A stretch of DNA of 49,150 nucleotides, from positions 1 to 49,150 of the forward strand of contig JAFAHS010000021.1 of NCBI GenBank assembly GCA_019237115.1, in the 5' to 3' direction. The notes under the pieces were generated by a model. The model saw nothing but the letters and a program-made list of their open reading frames with translations, did not search any database and was not told where the DNA came from. The position numbers and the translations under genes are program-made. The DNA is from Deltaproteobacteria bacterium (GTDB taxonomy: Bacteria > Desulfobacterota > Binatia > Binatales > Binataceae). Shown here piece after piece: positions 33,731 through 44,440 of this stretch; position 1 is the stretch's first letter; each line of letters starts with the position of its first letter.

Positions 33731-34453
33731 GTGAACCAACCGGCACGTGTTCCGGGGCTGAGCGTTTTTCTGCCCTCGCACAACGAGGAAGCCAACGTCG
33801 AGCGCGTGGTCCGCGGTTACCTCGCCGCGCTGCCGCGGTTCGCGCAGGTTTACGAGGTCATCGTGGTCAACGATGGCAGCGACGACCGCACCGGCGAGAT
33901 TGCCGAACGGCTGGCGGCGGAGGACAGCCACGTGCGGGTGGTTCATCATCCGGTCAATCGCGGCTATGGTGACGCGGTCAGTTCGGGGATTCGTGCGGCA
34001 AAGCTGCCGTACGTTGTACTGTCCGACGGAGACGGCCAGTTTGATCCGGCCGAGCTCGCTAAACTGGTCGCCTTCGTCCCGGAGTACGACGTGGTGGTCG
34101 GACGCCGCATCCATCGCGCCGATCACCTGATCCGTAAACTCAATGGCGCGGCATGGACGTTGCTCGTACGAACGCTGATGGGGGTCGGCATCCACGATAT
34201 CGACTGCGGATTCAAGCTTTTCAAACGCGAATTCCTTGACCGGATCGTGCTGCGCGCACGAGGCGCGATGATTTCCACCGAACTGATGACGAGATTGGTA
34301 GGATTGGGCGCCAGGGTCCGGGAAGTCGAGGTGACCCACCTGCCGCGACTGGCGGGCGAGCAATCGGGCGCCAACCTCAAGGTGGTCGCGCGCGCCTTTA
34401 AGGAATTGTTTACGCTGTATGGCGATTTGCGTAGGGAAGCGAAAAAAGATTGA
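33731..34453 (+). CDS. Family 2 glycosyltransferase (DPM1-like)
   Basis: A 240-residue GT-A enzyme. The nucleotide-sugar region is VFLPSHNEEANVERVV and EVIVVNDGSDDRT, with the DxD-type motif SDGDGQFDPAEL. FKLFKREFLDRI and RGAMISTELMTR are typical of dolichol-/polyprenyl-phosphate-sugar synthases. There are no transmembrane helices, so it is a soluble or peripheral enzyme. The start is uncertain between TTG at 33725 and GTG at 33731. It follows the second flavin reductase by 39 bases. Substrate is unknown. Confidence 0.9.
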   Translation: MNQPARVPGLSVFLPSHNEEANVERVVRGYLAALPRFAQVYEVIVVNDGSDDRTGEIAERLAAEDSHVRVVHHPVNRGYGDAVSSGIRAAKLPYVVLSDGDGQFDPAELAKLVAFVPEYDVVVGRRIHRADHLIRKLNGAAWTLLVRTLMGVGIHDIDCGFKLFKREFLDRIVLRARGAMISTELMTRLVGLGARVREVEVTHLPRLAGEQSGANLKVVARAFKELFTLYGDLRREAKKD

Positions 34454-34657
34454 AGGGCAGGTGGGGAGCCTGTCAGAATAGCGCAAAACGGATAGTATCC
34501 GGACGGATTCCGTCAGTTTGGTCGCGGGGGACCAGCACAACCCTCAGCACTCGTGTGAACAACTCGATGTTGCACGGATGGCACGGCAATCGCTATATCC
34601 ATCGGATGTCGAGGCGGCCAATGACGGACCGCTCAAAAGCAAGGAGACCAAACTGAT

Positions 34658-34897
34658 ATGAAGCGCACCTTCTCCATTCTCACCGCAGCTATCTTCGCCA
34701 GCGCGATCGCGGTCCCAGCCTTTGCGCAGAGCGGCGCCAGCTCACCCGAAGCGAGCCCGGCCGCGGAGGCAAGTCCTGCTGCGTCGGAAAAGCCCCACAA
34801 ACACCATCACCACCACAAGAAGAGCAGCGAATCCGGCGATTCGGGCAGCGGCGGCATGGCTCCGTCGGGCGCCCCGACTGACTCTACCGCCCACTAA
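34658..34897 (+). CDS. Small exported Ser/Pro/Ala protein with histidine cluster
   Basis: A 79-residue protein with a signal peptide (MKRTFSILTAAIFASAIAVP, then AFAQ; cleavage near residue 24). The mature chain is SGASSPEASPAAEASPAASE, then KPHKHHHHHKK, then a Gly/Ser/Pro tail. The histidine run could bind Ni, Zn or Cu. The EASPAAEASPAA repeat also occurs in the small lipoprotein at 21913. AAGGAG lies 12 bases before the ATG. A hairpin follows 17 bases after the stop. Confidence 0.75.
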   Translation: MKRTFSILTAAIFASAIAVPAFAQSGASSPEASPAAEASPAASEKPHKHHHHHKKSSESGDSGSGGMAPSGAPTDSTAH

Positions 34898-34913
34898 GGC
34901 AAGCATCGCGACG

Positions 34914-34941
34914 GAACAGGGGTGGGCAGCCGCCCCTGTTC
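34914..34941 (+). terminator. Hairpin after the histidine-rich exported protein gene
   Basis: A 9-bp perfect stem (34914-34922 with 34933-34941), extended by three pairs including one G-U around a 4-base loop. Only two T among the next few bases, so termination strength is uncertain. Confidence 0.6.
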
Positions 34942-35095
34942 TCTCGCTCCGGTCGGCCGCGCACGCGGACCGACGCTGCCGCGAAGTCCGTTTTGGTCAT
35001 CCAAGGCGGCGTGGCGGTTCCTGCTTTTTCTTGCGGCAATTTTCCTGCTACCATCGCTCTGCTTTCTCGCAGAAGGCGTGAAAGCGAGCATTTAG

Positions 35096-35800
35096 GTGTC
35101 AATTCTTTACCGCGCGGGCCTCTGCGTCCTGATAGTGCTGGTCCTCCAGTCGCTCGGTTTCGCGTCGGCCAGCGGCCCGGGGCCTTCTCCCGACGCTCAA
35201 GTTTGTGACCCGGTCGCGGACTACTACCTGGGGATGGAGGACTACCCCGAGGCGATTCAGCGCCACCGCGAGGTGATCGACAGCAATCCAAACAATGCGC
35301 TGGCCCATTATCATCTCGGTTTCGCATATGGCCTGATGGGACAGCATCAGCGCGAGCTGTCCGAGTACCAGAAGGCGGTAAGCCTGGGTCTCGATGACTG
35401 GCAGCTGTTTCTCAATCTCGGTCTCCTCTATCTCGAGACCGGCCAGCTTCAGGATGCCACCGAGGTGTTGCGGCTTTCGGCGGTGTTGGGGCCGGAGCAT
35501 GCAGAGCCGCATTTTAATCTCGCGCTGGTGTACGAGCGCCGCGGGATGCTTGATCAGGCCGAGCAGCAGATGCTGCTTTCCCTGCAAATTGATCCTGCCC
35601 AGATCGAGGCGCACAACACCCTGGGCGCGATCTACGCCGAAGAAGGCAAATACCTGCGCGCGCACGACGAGTGGGCGGAGTTGGTCGCAGCGAACCCCGA
35701 CTATGCCCCGGCGCGCGCGAATTTGAACATCCTGCAACGCGTCGAACGGACGGGGCTGGAGGGCCTCTCGGGGCAAAGCGGATTCGCACGCGAGCCGTAG
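35096..35800 (+). CDS. Tetratricopeptide-repeat protein, exported
   Basis: A 234-residue protein starting at a GTG. Residues 1-25 are a signal peptide or membrane anchor (YRAGLCVLIVLVLQSLGFAS). At least five TPR units follow from about residue 45 to 215, for example NALAHYHLGFAYGLMGQHQR, LFLNLGLLYLETGQLQDATE, PHFNLALVYERRGMLDQAEQ and AHNTLGAIYAEEGKYLRAHD. TPR arrays bind partner proteins; the partner is not known. The next gene, dacA, starts 60 bases later, and a role in envelope assembly is plausible. Confidence 0.88.
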   Translation: MSILYRAGLCVLIVLVLQSLGFASASGPGPSPDAQVCDPVADYYLGMEDYPEAIQRHREVIDSNPNNALAHYHLGFAYGLMGQHQRELSEYQKAVSLGLDDWQLFLNLGLLYLETGQLQDATEVLRLSAVLGPEHAEPHFNLALVYERRGMLDQAEQQMLLSLQIDPAQIEAHNTLGAIYAEEGKYLRAHDEWAELVAANPDYAPARANLNILQRVERTGLEGLSGQSGFAREP

Positions 35801-35860
35801 CACCTTGGCCGGAAAATCCTCGCGCATCCGCATAACGGGTGGATGGAATCGGAGGGGTGG

Positions 35861-37096
35861 ATGAAAGCATTGCACAAGATCGCAGCGACATTGACCGTGG
35901 GGGCGGTGGTCGGGGTGCTGGCGGGCCCGGCGGGCGCCGCGGTACGGCACAGCAGACACGGGCACGCGTCGGCCAGGCATGTGAAGACCGACGTGGAGCC
36001 CTATAAAGGCGCGCTGGTCGAGGATGCCGACAGCGGTAAAGTCCTTTTCGAGTCCAACGCCGACATGTCGTGGCCCCCGGCATCGATGGCCAAGATGATG
36101 TTGCTGCTGGTCGCGGAGGATCAGCTCAAGGCAGGCAACGTCAGACCGAACGATCCGGTGCGAGTCTCGGAACGCGCCGCTCACACGGGTGGATCGCGCG
36201 TCGGCCTGATCGAGGGACAGGTCTATCCATTCCAGGAACTGATGAAGGCGGCACTGATCAAGTCAGCCAACGACGCCGCGGTGGCGGTGGCGGAAAAAGT
36301 CGGGGGCTCGGTGGAAGCGACCGTGCGGATGATGAATGTGCGTGCGCGAAGTCTCGGGATGACCAGCACCGCGTACAACACCGTCGACGGGTTGCCGCCG
36401 CGGCCCACCCACGACGTCGACCAGACCTCGGCCCGCGATCTCGCCACGCTGGCACGCGCGATTATCAACGGAACGGATCTCCTCAAGTGGTCGGGACTCG
36501 AGCAGGCGGATTTCGATGGGGGAGTCTGCATCCTGCACAACACCAATCATCTCATCGGGCACTTCGACGGATGCGACGGACTCAAGACCGGATTCACCTA
36601 CGAGGCTGGATTCAATCTCACCGCAACTGCCCGACGTGGCAACCTGCGGTTGGTAAGCGTGGTCCTCGGCGCTCCCTCCAACGGCCAGCGCTTTGCCCAA
36701 TCCGCGAAGTTGCTGGATTGGGGATTCGAAAACTACACGGCGGTTGCGCTGCTCACGTCGGGCGAGGCGCTGCCGGTACAGGTGCGGGTGGAGACCGGCC
36801 AATTTATCCAGCCGATCATCGGTCGCGAGCTCAAAGTCGTCCTGCCCCGCGACGACACCGCAGGCATCCACCTCGAATACCGCGTACCGAACTCGGTCGG
36901 CGGTCCGATCAGGGCAGGAGAACAGCTCGGGCTGGTGGTGGTGCACAATCGGGACGGGATAGTGACGGAAGCAGCGGCGCTGAGTCCGGTTTCAATCAGC
37001 CTGCCGGGCGACACCTTGCAGACCGGCGACTCGGGATGGAATACCGACAAACCAACCGCCTACAATCAGTCCCCTCAAAACCAGGAGCCGCAATGA
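35861..37096 (+). CDS. dacA: D-alanyl-D-alanine carboxypeptidase (DacA/PBP5-like)
   Basis: A 411-residue low-molecular-mass penicillin-binding protein. Signal peptide at 1-27. All three active-site motifs are present: SxxK as Ser75-Met-Ala-Lys78, SxN as Ser135-Ala-Asn137 and KTG at 242-244. Family features such as YPFQELMKAALIKSANDAAV and the C-terminal beta-rich domain are seen. DacA removes the last D-Ala from pentapeptides in the periplasm. I prefer the ATG at 35861 (GGAGG seven bases before it) over 35843. The C-terminus ends in a Pro/Gln-rich stretch without a clear amphipathic membrane anchor. Its stop overlaps the ATG of the small basic gene. Confidence 0.95.
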   Translation: MKALHKIAATLTVGAVVGVLAGPAGAAVRHSRHGHASARHVKTDVEPYKGALVEDADSGKVLFESNADMSWPPASMAKMMLLLVAEDQLKAGNVRPNDPVRVSERAAHTGGSRVGLIEGQVYPFQELMKAALIKSANDAAVAVAEKVGGSVEATVRMMNVRARSLGMTSTAYNTVDGLPPRPTHDVDQTSARDLATLARAIINGTDLLKWSGLEQADFDGGVCILHNTNHLIGHFDGCDGLKTGFTYEAGFNLTATARRGNLRLVSVVLGAPSNGQRFAQSAKLLDWGFENYTAVALLTSGEALPVQVRVETGQFIQPIIGRELKVVLPRDDTAGIHLEYRVPNSVGGPIRAGEQLGLVVVHNRDGIVTEAAALSPVSISLPGDTLQTGDSGWNTDKPTAYNQSPQNQEPQ

Positions 37097-37218
37097 AAGT
37101 AGCTTCCCGTCAGCGTAACCGGCGCAATCGCAAGTTGGCCCGCAAGCGCCGAACCAATCCTGTCCAGGTCAAGTCGCGCGAGCGGCGCATGCGTAAATCC
37201 CGCAGGCGAGGAAAATAG
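37093..37218 (+). CDS. 41-residue, extremely basic small protein overlapping dacA
   Basis: The ATG sits inside the dacA stop (ATGA) and is preceded by AGGAG, so translation is probably coupled. The product starts MKVASRQRNRRNRKLARKRR and ends with SRRRGK. By my count 21 of 41 residues are Lys or Arg. No aromatic residues are present. It resembles small ribosomal or nucleic-acid-binding proteins in composition only; I do not recognise a family. Because it is shorter than usual cut-offs it would be missed by many gene finders. Ribosome-binding site, stop placement and overlap support a real gene. Confidence 0.6.
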   Translation: MKVASRQRNRRNRKLARKRRTNPVQVKSRERRMRKSRRRGK

Positions 37219-37310
37219 GGCGAGACGCGCGACCCGACCCGGTCGTCTCCGGAAGGGAAGCCACCGCGGGTCGCCTTAAGACGTCGCTTAAGTCTGACGC
37301 CGAGTGCTGG

Positions 37311-37676
37311 TTAAGCGGCCGCGGCAGGCACCGGCTGGTGATAGTCGCGGATCTCCTTAATCTTGCCGTCTACGATCTCCATCACCTCCGCGCCGATCGC
37401 CTCGATCCTTCCGCGTCGTGCACGGGTTCCGGTGAAGAACGACTCGGCTACCCCACGTCCGTTATTGCCGGTGCACAGACGTAGCTCGCAATGCGCATCG
37501 GGAAACAGGGCGAACTCGGTTTCGTACGAACGCCGCACCTCGGCAATGCCGGCCAGGCGTTTGCGGTTGGGCCCGACCACCACTGCGTCGGGGTGGAAGC
37601 AGGCGACCACAGCCTCGACGTCATGCCGGTTGAACGCATCGAAATAGCGCTCGATGAGCTCCTCTTCCGAAGTCAT
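37311..37676 (-). CDS. SnoaL-like / NTF2-fold protein
   Basis: A 121-residue cone-fold protein: LIERYFDAFNRHDVEAVVAC, then FHPDAVVVGPNRKRLAGIAE, and IGAEVMEIVDGKIKEIRDYH at the end. The ATG at 37676 has a perfect AGGAGG six bases upstream. Members include isomerases, hydratases and non-enzymatic binders. The gene lies downstream of a degraded TetR gene on the same strand (37866-37990), which may once have controlled it. Confidence 0.85.
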   Translation of the reverse strand: MTSEEELIERYFDAFNRHDVEAVVACFHPDAVVVGPNRKRLAGIAEVRRSYETEFALFPDAHCELRLCTGNNGRGVAESFFTGTRARRGRIEAIGAEVMEIVDGKIKEIRDYHQPVPAAAA

Positions 37677-37865
37677 GAGAAACCTCCTCGACGGTTGGGC
37701 CGGAGCATCTGCCAACGACTCTCGGCAGTCAGTTTTTCCCCATCCAGGACCTGTAAGTCCCGTCTTTTCGCGAAGATGGCCGCCGCGGAGGGCGCGCCGC
37801 TCAGCAGGTCCGCGAGCAACCCGAAATCACCGGCGCGCACCTCTCGGTGGCGCCGTCCCTCACAA

Positions 37866-37990
37866 TCAGCCTGATGAGTTCGCGGCGACGTCCCGCATGC
37901 TGGTCGCGTCGACACCGACCTGGCCAACAAGCGGGTGGCCGCGGCAACAATCGCCAGCCGCCTGGTTCCGGCTTTTCCTTGAACCTGCAC
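37866..37990 (-). pseudogene. Remnant of a TetR-family regulator (frameshift and early stop)
   Basis: From GTG 37990 the minus strand reads VQVQGKAGTRRLAIVAAATR then LLA, the start of a TetR DNA-binding helix bundle. At about 37924-37926 the frame must shift (equivalent to loss of one base). The next frame then reads QVGVDATSMRDVAANSSG, the HTH core, and ends at TGA 37866-37868, where a GVxxGTLYHHF-type segment would be expected. The ligand-binding domain is not recognisable downstream. This is a decayed regulator. Confidence 0.65.
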
Positions 37991-37996
37991 CCGGTT

Positions 37997-38012
37997 TAGT
38001 GAACGAACACTA
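37997..38012. promoter_or_regulatory. Operator-like palindrome next to the TetR remnant
   Basis: TAGTG-AACGAA-CACTA: 5-bp arms with a 6-base centre, the last base 7 positions upstream of the remnant's GTG. Autoregulated TetR genes carry operators of this kind at this place. It may be a fossil site, or still serve another TetR protein. Confidence 0.35.
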
Positions 38013-38230
38013 GCGCCGCGGCCTGCAATGTCAACCGAACGGGCTCCCTTGGGGGGGTCGCGCGGGAGACGGAGAGCGGTCGGACTAGTTTTGGACCGCG
38101 AGGGCCGCGGTGTGTGGGAAACCGAACCCCATGAAATTGACAAGCCCGGCACCTGACGGTTACCAATATACGTGCCCCGTCGAGTTTCGCGTCCGAGCCC
38201 ATCCGAGGAAGTAAGCTGGCAGCGTCATCG

Positions 38231-41455
<3,225 letters not shown>

Positions 41456-41681
41456 GTCTTTTAAAGCGCGCCGCCTGCCCCGCGAACCGCCCCTTCTCGG
41501 TCGAGCGCACCCCTCTGCCAGTGCGGGCAAACGAACCGGTGTCAAGGCAGACCGACTTATCGCAACCGGGGCGCGTCGGTGACCAAATGCCGACTTGGTA
41601 AGCCCGGCCTGACGGTAGCGTCTTAGTCTCAAATTTGAAGCGGCGTTCTCTTTCGTGTCTTAAGCCGAGGAGCGCGGACCA
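41456..41681. other. First part of the gap between kdsA and lptC; no gene seen
   Basis: No credible frame on either strand. GC-rich, with several short repeated words. It may carry a promoter for the downstream lpt-rpoN genes. Confidence 0.5.
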
Positions 41682-41951
41682 ATGCGTTGGCTGACCGTTA
41701 CACCGAGCATACTTGCGTGGTCTGGTTCAGGCCGTTAGGTCCCGCCTTTGGTCCGGTCTCGGTTGCCGGCTGGGTTCAGCCTGGCCGCGCTTGGGCTTTG
41801 CCCGCGGGTATTTTTGGTTGTCGATGGCGAATCCCACTCTGTTTCGGACACTCTTTATGGCGTGATTCCATACTGGGCTTCAACATTTCTCGGTTGGATT
41901 TGGACAGCCAAGCGGAACGGCGAGAGTCGCGACTCCGGGATTTCGAGTTGA
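41682..41951 (+). pseudogene. Small membrane-protein gene interrupted by an in-frame amber codon
   Basis: An ATG at 41682 with GAGGAG upstream opens a frame reading MRWLTVTPSILAWSGSGR, then TAG (41736-41738), and continues in the same frame for 70 more codons to TGA at 41949-41951. The later part has two hydrophobic segments: GFSLAALGLCPRVFLVV and TLYGVIPYWASTFLGWIWTA. Without the TAG it would be an 89-codon small membrane protein. It is read here as a nonsense-mutated gene; a restart at TTG 41748 is possible. Confidence 0.4.
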
Positions 41952-42059
41952 CACAACGCGATGGGGCAACCTGGCAAATTTCAAAGCTGATACACTCCCG
42001 GCGACCCTTCAGTTTACTTGGAAAAACCCCCTTGATAGTTTGATCGGACGGAGCGTGAG

Positions 42060-42659
42060 ATGAGTCCGAGGCGAATCGCCAGGGCGCTGGCGGGGTTCGG
42101 TGCAGTCGCGCTCCTGATACTTCTGAGCGTTACGGTGTGGGTAGTTCGGCATCGGCACGACGCCCGGGCAATACAGAAAGTGGCCGGATTGGTTCCTGGT
42201 TCTCTGCTTCACGCGCATAATTTTCATTGGACCCAGATGAAGGCGGGCACCCCACAATGGGTCTTGACCGCCTCCGATGCGGCCTATTCAGGAGACAAGT
42301 CCGCGCTGGTCCTGACTGATGCCGACGTAGCGATGACATCAGACGATGGTAAATCGGTGAAAATACAGGCGCCCCACGCCGTTCTTCACATGAACGGCAA
42401 CCACGTGAACCGCGCCGACCTGAGTGGCGGCACGGTTATCAAGTACGGCGATTTCACCGTGACGACCGAGGCTGCCAGCTTCCTGCCGGACCTCGACAAG
42501 GTGGAAGCGCCGGGGCAGGTTACCCTGGAAGGTGAAGGGGTAAAGGTAGTCGGGATCGGACTCACGGGGAATTCGAAGACTCGCGTGTTCCAACTGAATC
42601 AGCAGGTGAGCACCGAAATCACGCCCAAGAAGGACAGTGGCAAGGCCAAACAAAGCTGA
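42060..42659 (+). CDS. lptC: LPS export ABC transporter periplasmic protein LptC
   Basis: A 199-residue protein with one N-terminal transmembrane anchor (ALAGFGAVALLILLSVTVWV). The periplasmic part is a series of beta-strands of the LptC/OstA type: HWTQMKAGTPQWVLTASDAA and DADVAMTSDDGKSVKIQAPH, then YGDFTVTTEAASFLPDLDKV. LptC docks on the inner-membrane LptBFG transporter and passes LPS to LptA. It is followed by lptA with a 23-base overlap. lptB is not found next to them. Confidence 0.93.
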   Translation: MSPRRIARALAGFGAVALLILLSVTVWVVRHRHDARAIQKVAGLVPGSLLHAHNFHWTQMKAGTPQWVLTASDAAYSGDKSALVLTDADVAMTSDDGKSVKIQAPHAVLHMNGNHVNRADLSGGTVIKYGDFTVTTEAASFLPDLDKVEAPGQVTLEGEGVKVVGIGLTGNSKTRVFQLNQQVSTEITPKKDSGKAKQS

Positions 42660-44427
42660 GGCGCCGCTCTCGTCGCATCGATGCCAGAGCATTTTGATCG
42701 CGGCGATGGTGACTCTGGGGGTGGCGGGCGCAGTGTGGGCACAGGACCTCGCGCCTTCAGGCAATGCGGGATCCTCGATTCGGTCAGCGCCGTCGGCAAG
42801 TGCTCCCGCACCTGAAGGGGGTTCGGTCGATGATTTCGACCAGAGCCCAGACTCTATTCACGTATACGGTGGCGTACCTGGAGCGACGGCAAGCCCGGGA
42901 ACTGATAGCGGAGCGAACGCAGCCGCGCCGACCGAGCCCGCTGCGCCGGCGGAAGCGGCTTTGGCACCAGCGCCAGCAGCGCCACCGGTCGCAAGTTCGC
43001 AGCCCGCACCACCCTCAATCCCCGGGGAAACTGCGCCGGTCCCGGCAACTGCACCTCAGGCGGCTCCGCCGGTGGCAACTTCGCAGCCGCCACCTTCCAT
43101 CCCAAGCGAAACTGCGCCAGTCACTGCAACTGCACCTCCGGCCTCGCTTCCGCCGCCCGCGGCTCCTGATGCCGCGCGTTCACCTGCGGCCGAAGCTCCC
43201 CCTGCGTCAGAGGTCCGCGTGGAACCGACCACCAATTCGCTTCCAATGCCATCAGCGCAACCATCACCAGCGCCGGTCGCGAGCGGCGCGCCTCCAATTC
43301 CGATAGAATCGGGACCGCCCGCGGAAGCTCCTCACGCATCGGGGGTTGGCGGCGCATCCACTACGAATTCGCTTCCAATGCCCTCGGTGGAATCATCACC
43401 GGCGCCGGTCGCGAGCAGTTCACCCCCGGTCACGATGGAATCGGAAACACCCGCCGGGATTGCTTCGCCCGCGGTGCCGGCGGTGGTGATAGCTCCTCCA
43501 CCGGTTCTTCCTGCGGCAGTCGCGACGGCGGTGGTCGCCGTGCCGGCGCCCGAGACTACCGCGGCCGCTTCGCGGTCGCTGCCAGCCGCACCGGCCTCCC
43601 CCGCGCCGATCGCGACGGCGGCTGTGGCGGCGGTGGTTGCCAAGCCAGCGCCCGAGACGACCGCGGCTGCTTCCCGGTGGGTACCAGCCGCATCGGCCTC
43701 ACCCGCGCCGGTGGTGCCGGTTGCCGCTGCGGAAACGGTGACGCCTGCGCTCGTTCCGGTGCCAGCGCCTTCCGAAACCTCCGCCCCCGTCGCAATCGCG
43801 GGCGAGACCGGCAAGGCGTCATCCGGGAAAGATCGGCCCAAACCGCAGAGCGACAAACAACCGACCACGATGGCATCCACCGAGCCCAACCAGGGAGCGT
43901 TCCCGGGAATGCAGTTTTCCAGCGGCAAGGAGCCGATCCACATTACCGGGAATTCCATGTCTTTCGACCAGAACAAAAGGTCGGTGGTGTGGTCCGGGCG
44001 GGTGCACGTGAACAATGGAAACAGCCAGGTCACCAGCGACTCGTTGCGGGTGAACTACGGACAGGACCTGCACGATGTCAAAGAAATGATCGCCGACGGC
44101 AACGTGCGTATAAGTCAGGGCACGCGCTGGGCAACCGGCGATCATGCGATACTGGACCAGACCCGGCATACGGTGACTCTGACCGGCTCTCCGGTGGTGC
44201 ATGACGGCGAAGATCAGATTGCCGGCACCAAGATCACGGTGCACCTCGACACCAATCAGAGCGACGTGGAGAACGCGCGCGCTGTGATCTACCCCAAGGA
44301 ATCCAAGTCCTCGGTCGATGGAGCACCGCCTTCGCGCGGCGCTTCCGGCGCCGTGCAAACACCTGATCGGCCGCCGCAGGTGCCGCCGGCAATTCAGGGC
44401 AGCCCGACCGAAGACAACAACCCCTGA
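42637..44427 (+). CDS. lptA: LptA/OstA-domain protein with very long Pro/Ala-rich N-terminal region
   Basis: A 596-residue protein; normal LptA has about 185. Residues 1-36 form a signal peptide (SILIAAMVTLGVAGAVWAQ). Residues about 45-425 are low-complexity Pro, Ala, Ser, Thr and Val with imperfect internal repeats (TTNSLPMPS twice, and PAPETTAAASR twice). The LptA domain is at about 431-555: EPIHITGNSMSFDQNKRSVV, GRVHVNNGNSQVTSDSLRV, DGNVRISQGTRWATGDHAI. LptA forms the periplasmic LPS bridge. The start is a GTG within the end of lptC. The long insert is unusual and may span the envelope or be a disordered tether. Confidence 0.9.
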   Translation: MARPNKAEAPLSSHRCQSILIAAMVTLGVAGAVWAQDLAPSGNAGSSIRSAPSASAPAPEGGSVDDFDQSPDSIHVYGGVPGATASPGTDSGANAAAPTEPAAPAEAALAPAPAAPPVASSQPAPPSIPGETAPVPATAPQAAPPVATSQPPPSIPSETAPVTATAPPASLPPPAAPDAARSPAAEAPPASEVRVEPTTNSLPMPSAQPSPAPVASGAPPIPIESGPPAEAPHASGVGGASTTNSLPMPSVESSPAPVASSSPPVTMESETPAGIASPAVPAVVIAPPPVLPAAVATAVVAVPAPETTAAASRSLPAAPASPAPIATAAVAAVVAKPAPETTAAASRWVPAASASPAPVVPVAAAETVTPALVPVPAPSETSAPVAIAGETGKASSGKDRPKPQSDKQPTTMASTEPNQGAFPGMQFSSGKEPIHITGNSMSFDQNKRSVVWSGRVHVNNGNSQVTSDSLRVNYGQDLHDVKEMIADGNVRISQGTRWATGDHAILDQTRHTVTLTGSPVVHDGEDQIAGTKITVHLDTNQSDVENARAVIYPKESKSSVDGAPPSRGASGAVQTPDRPPQVPPAIQGSPTEDNNP

Positions 44428-44440
44428 GGCGACAGGTTAA

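Noticed and set aside
36070..37218. A 382-codon plus-strand frame overlapping dacA in another register
   Set aside because: Its first 340 codons are a shadow of dacA. Only the final 41 codons, which have their own ATG and ribosome-binding site at 37093, are called as a gene.
42900..43800. Possible tandem-repeat array or CRISPR-like structure within lptA
   Set aside because: Repeated words are protein-level Pro/Ala low complexity inside one open frame, with no regular unit length or spacers.
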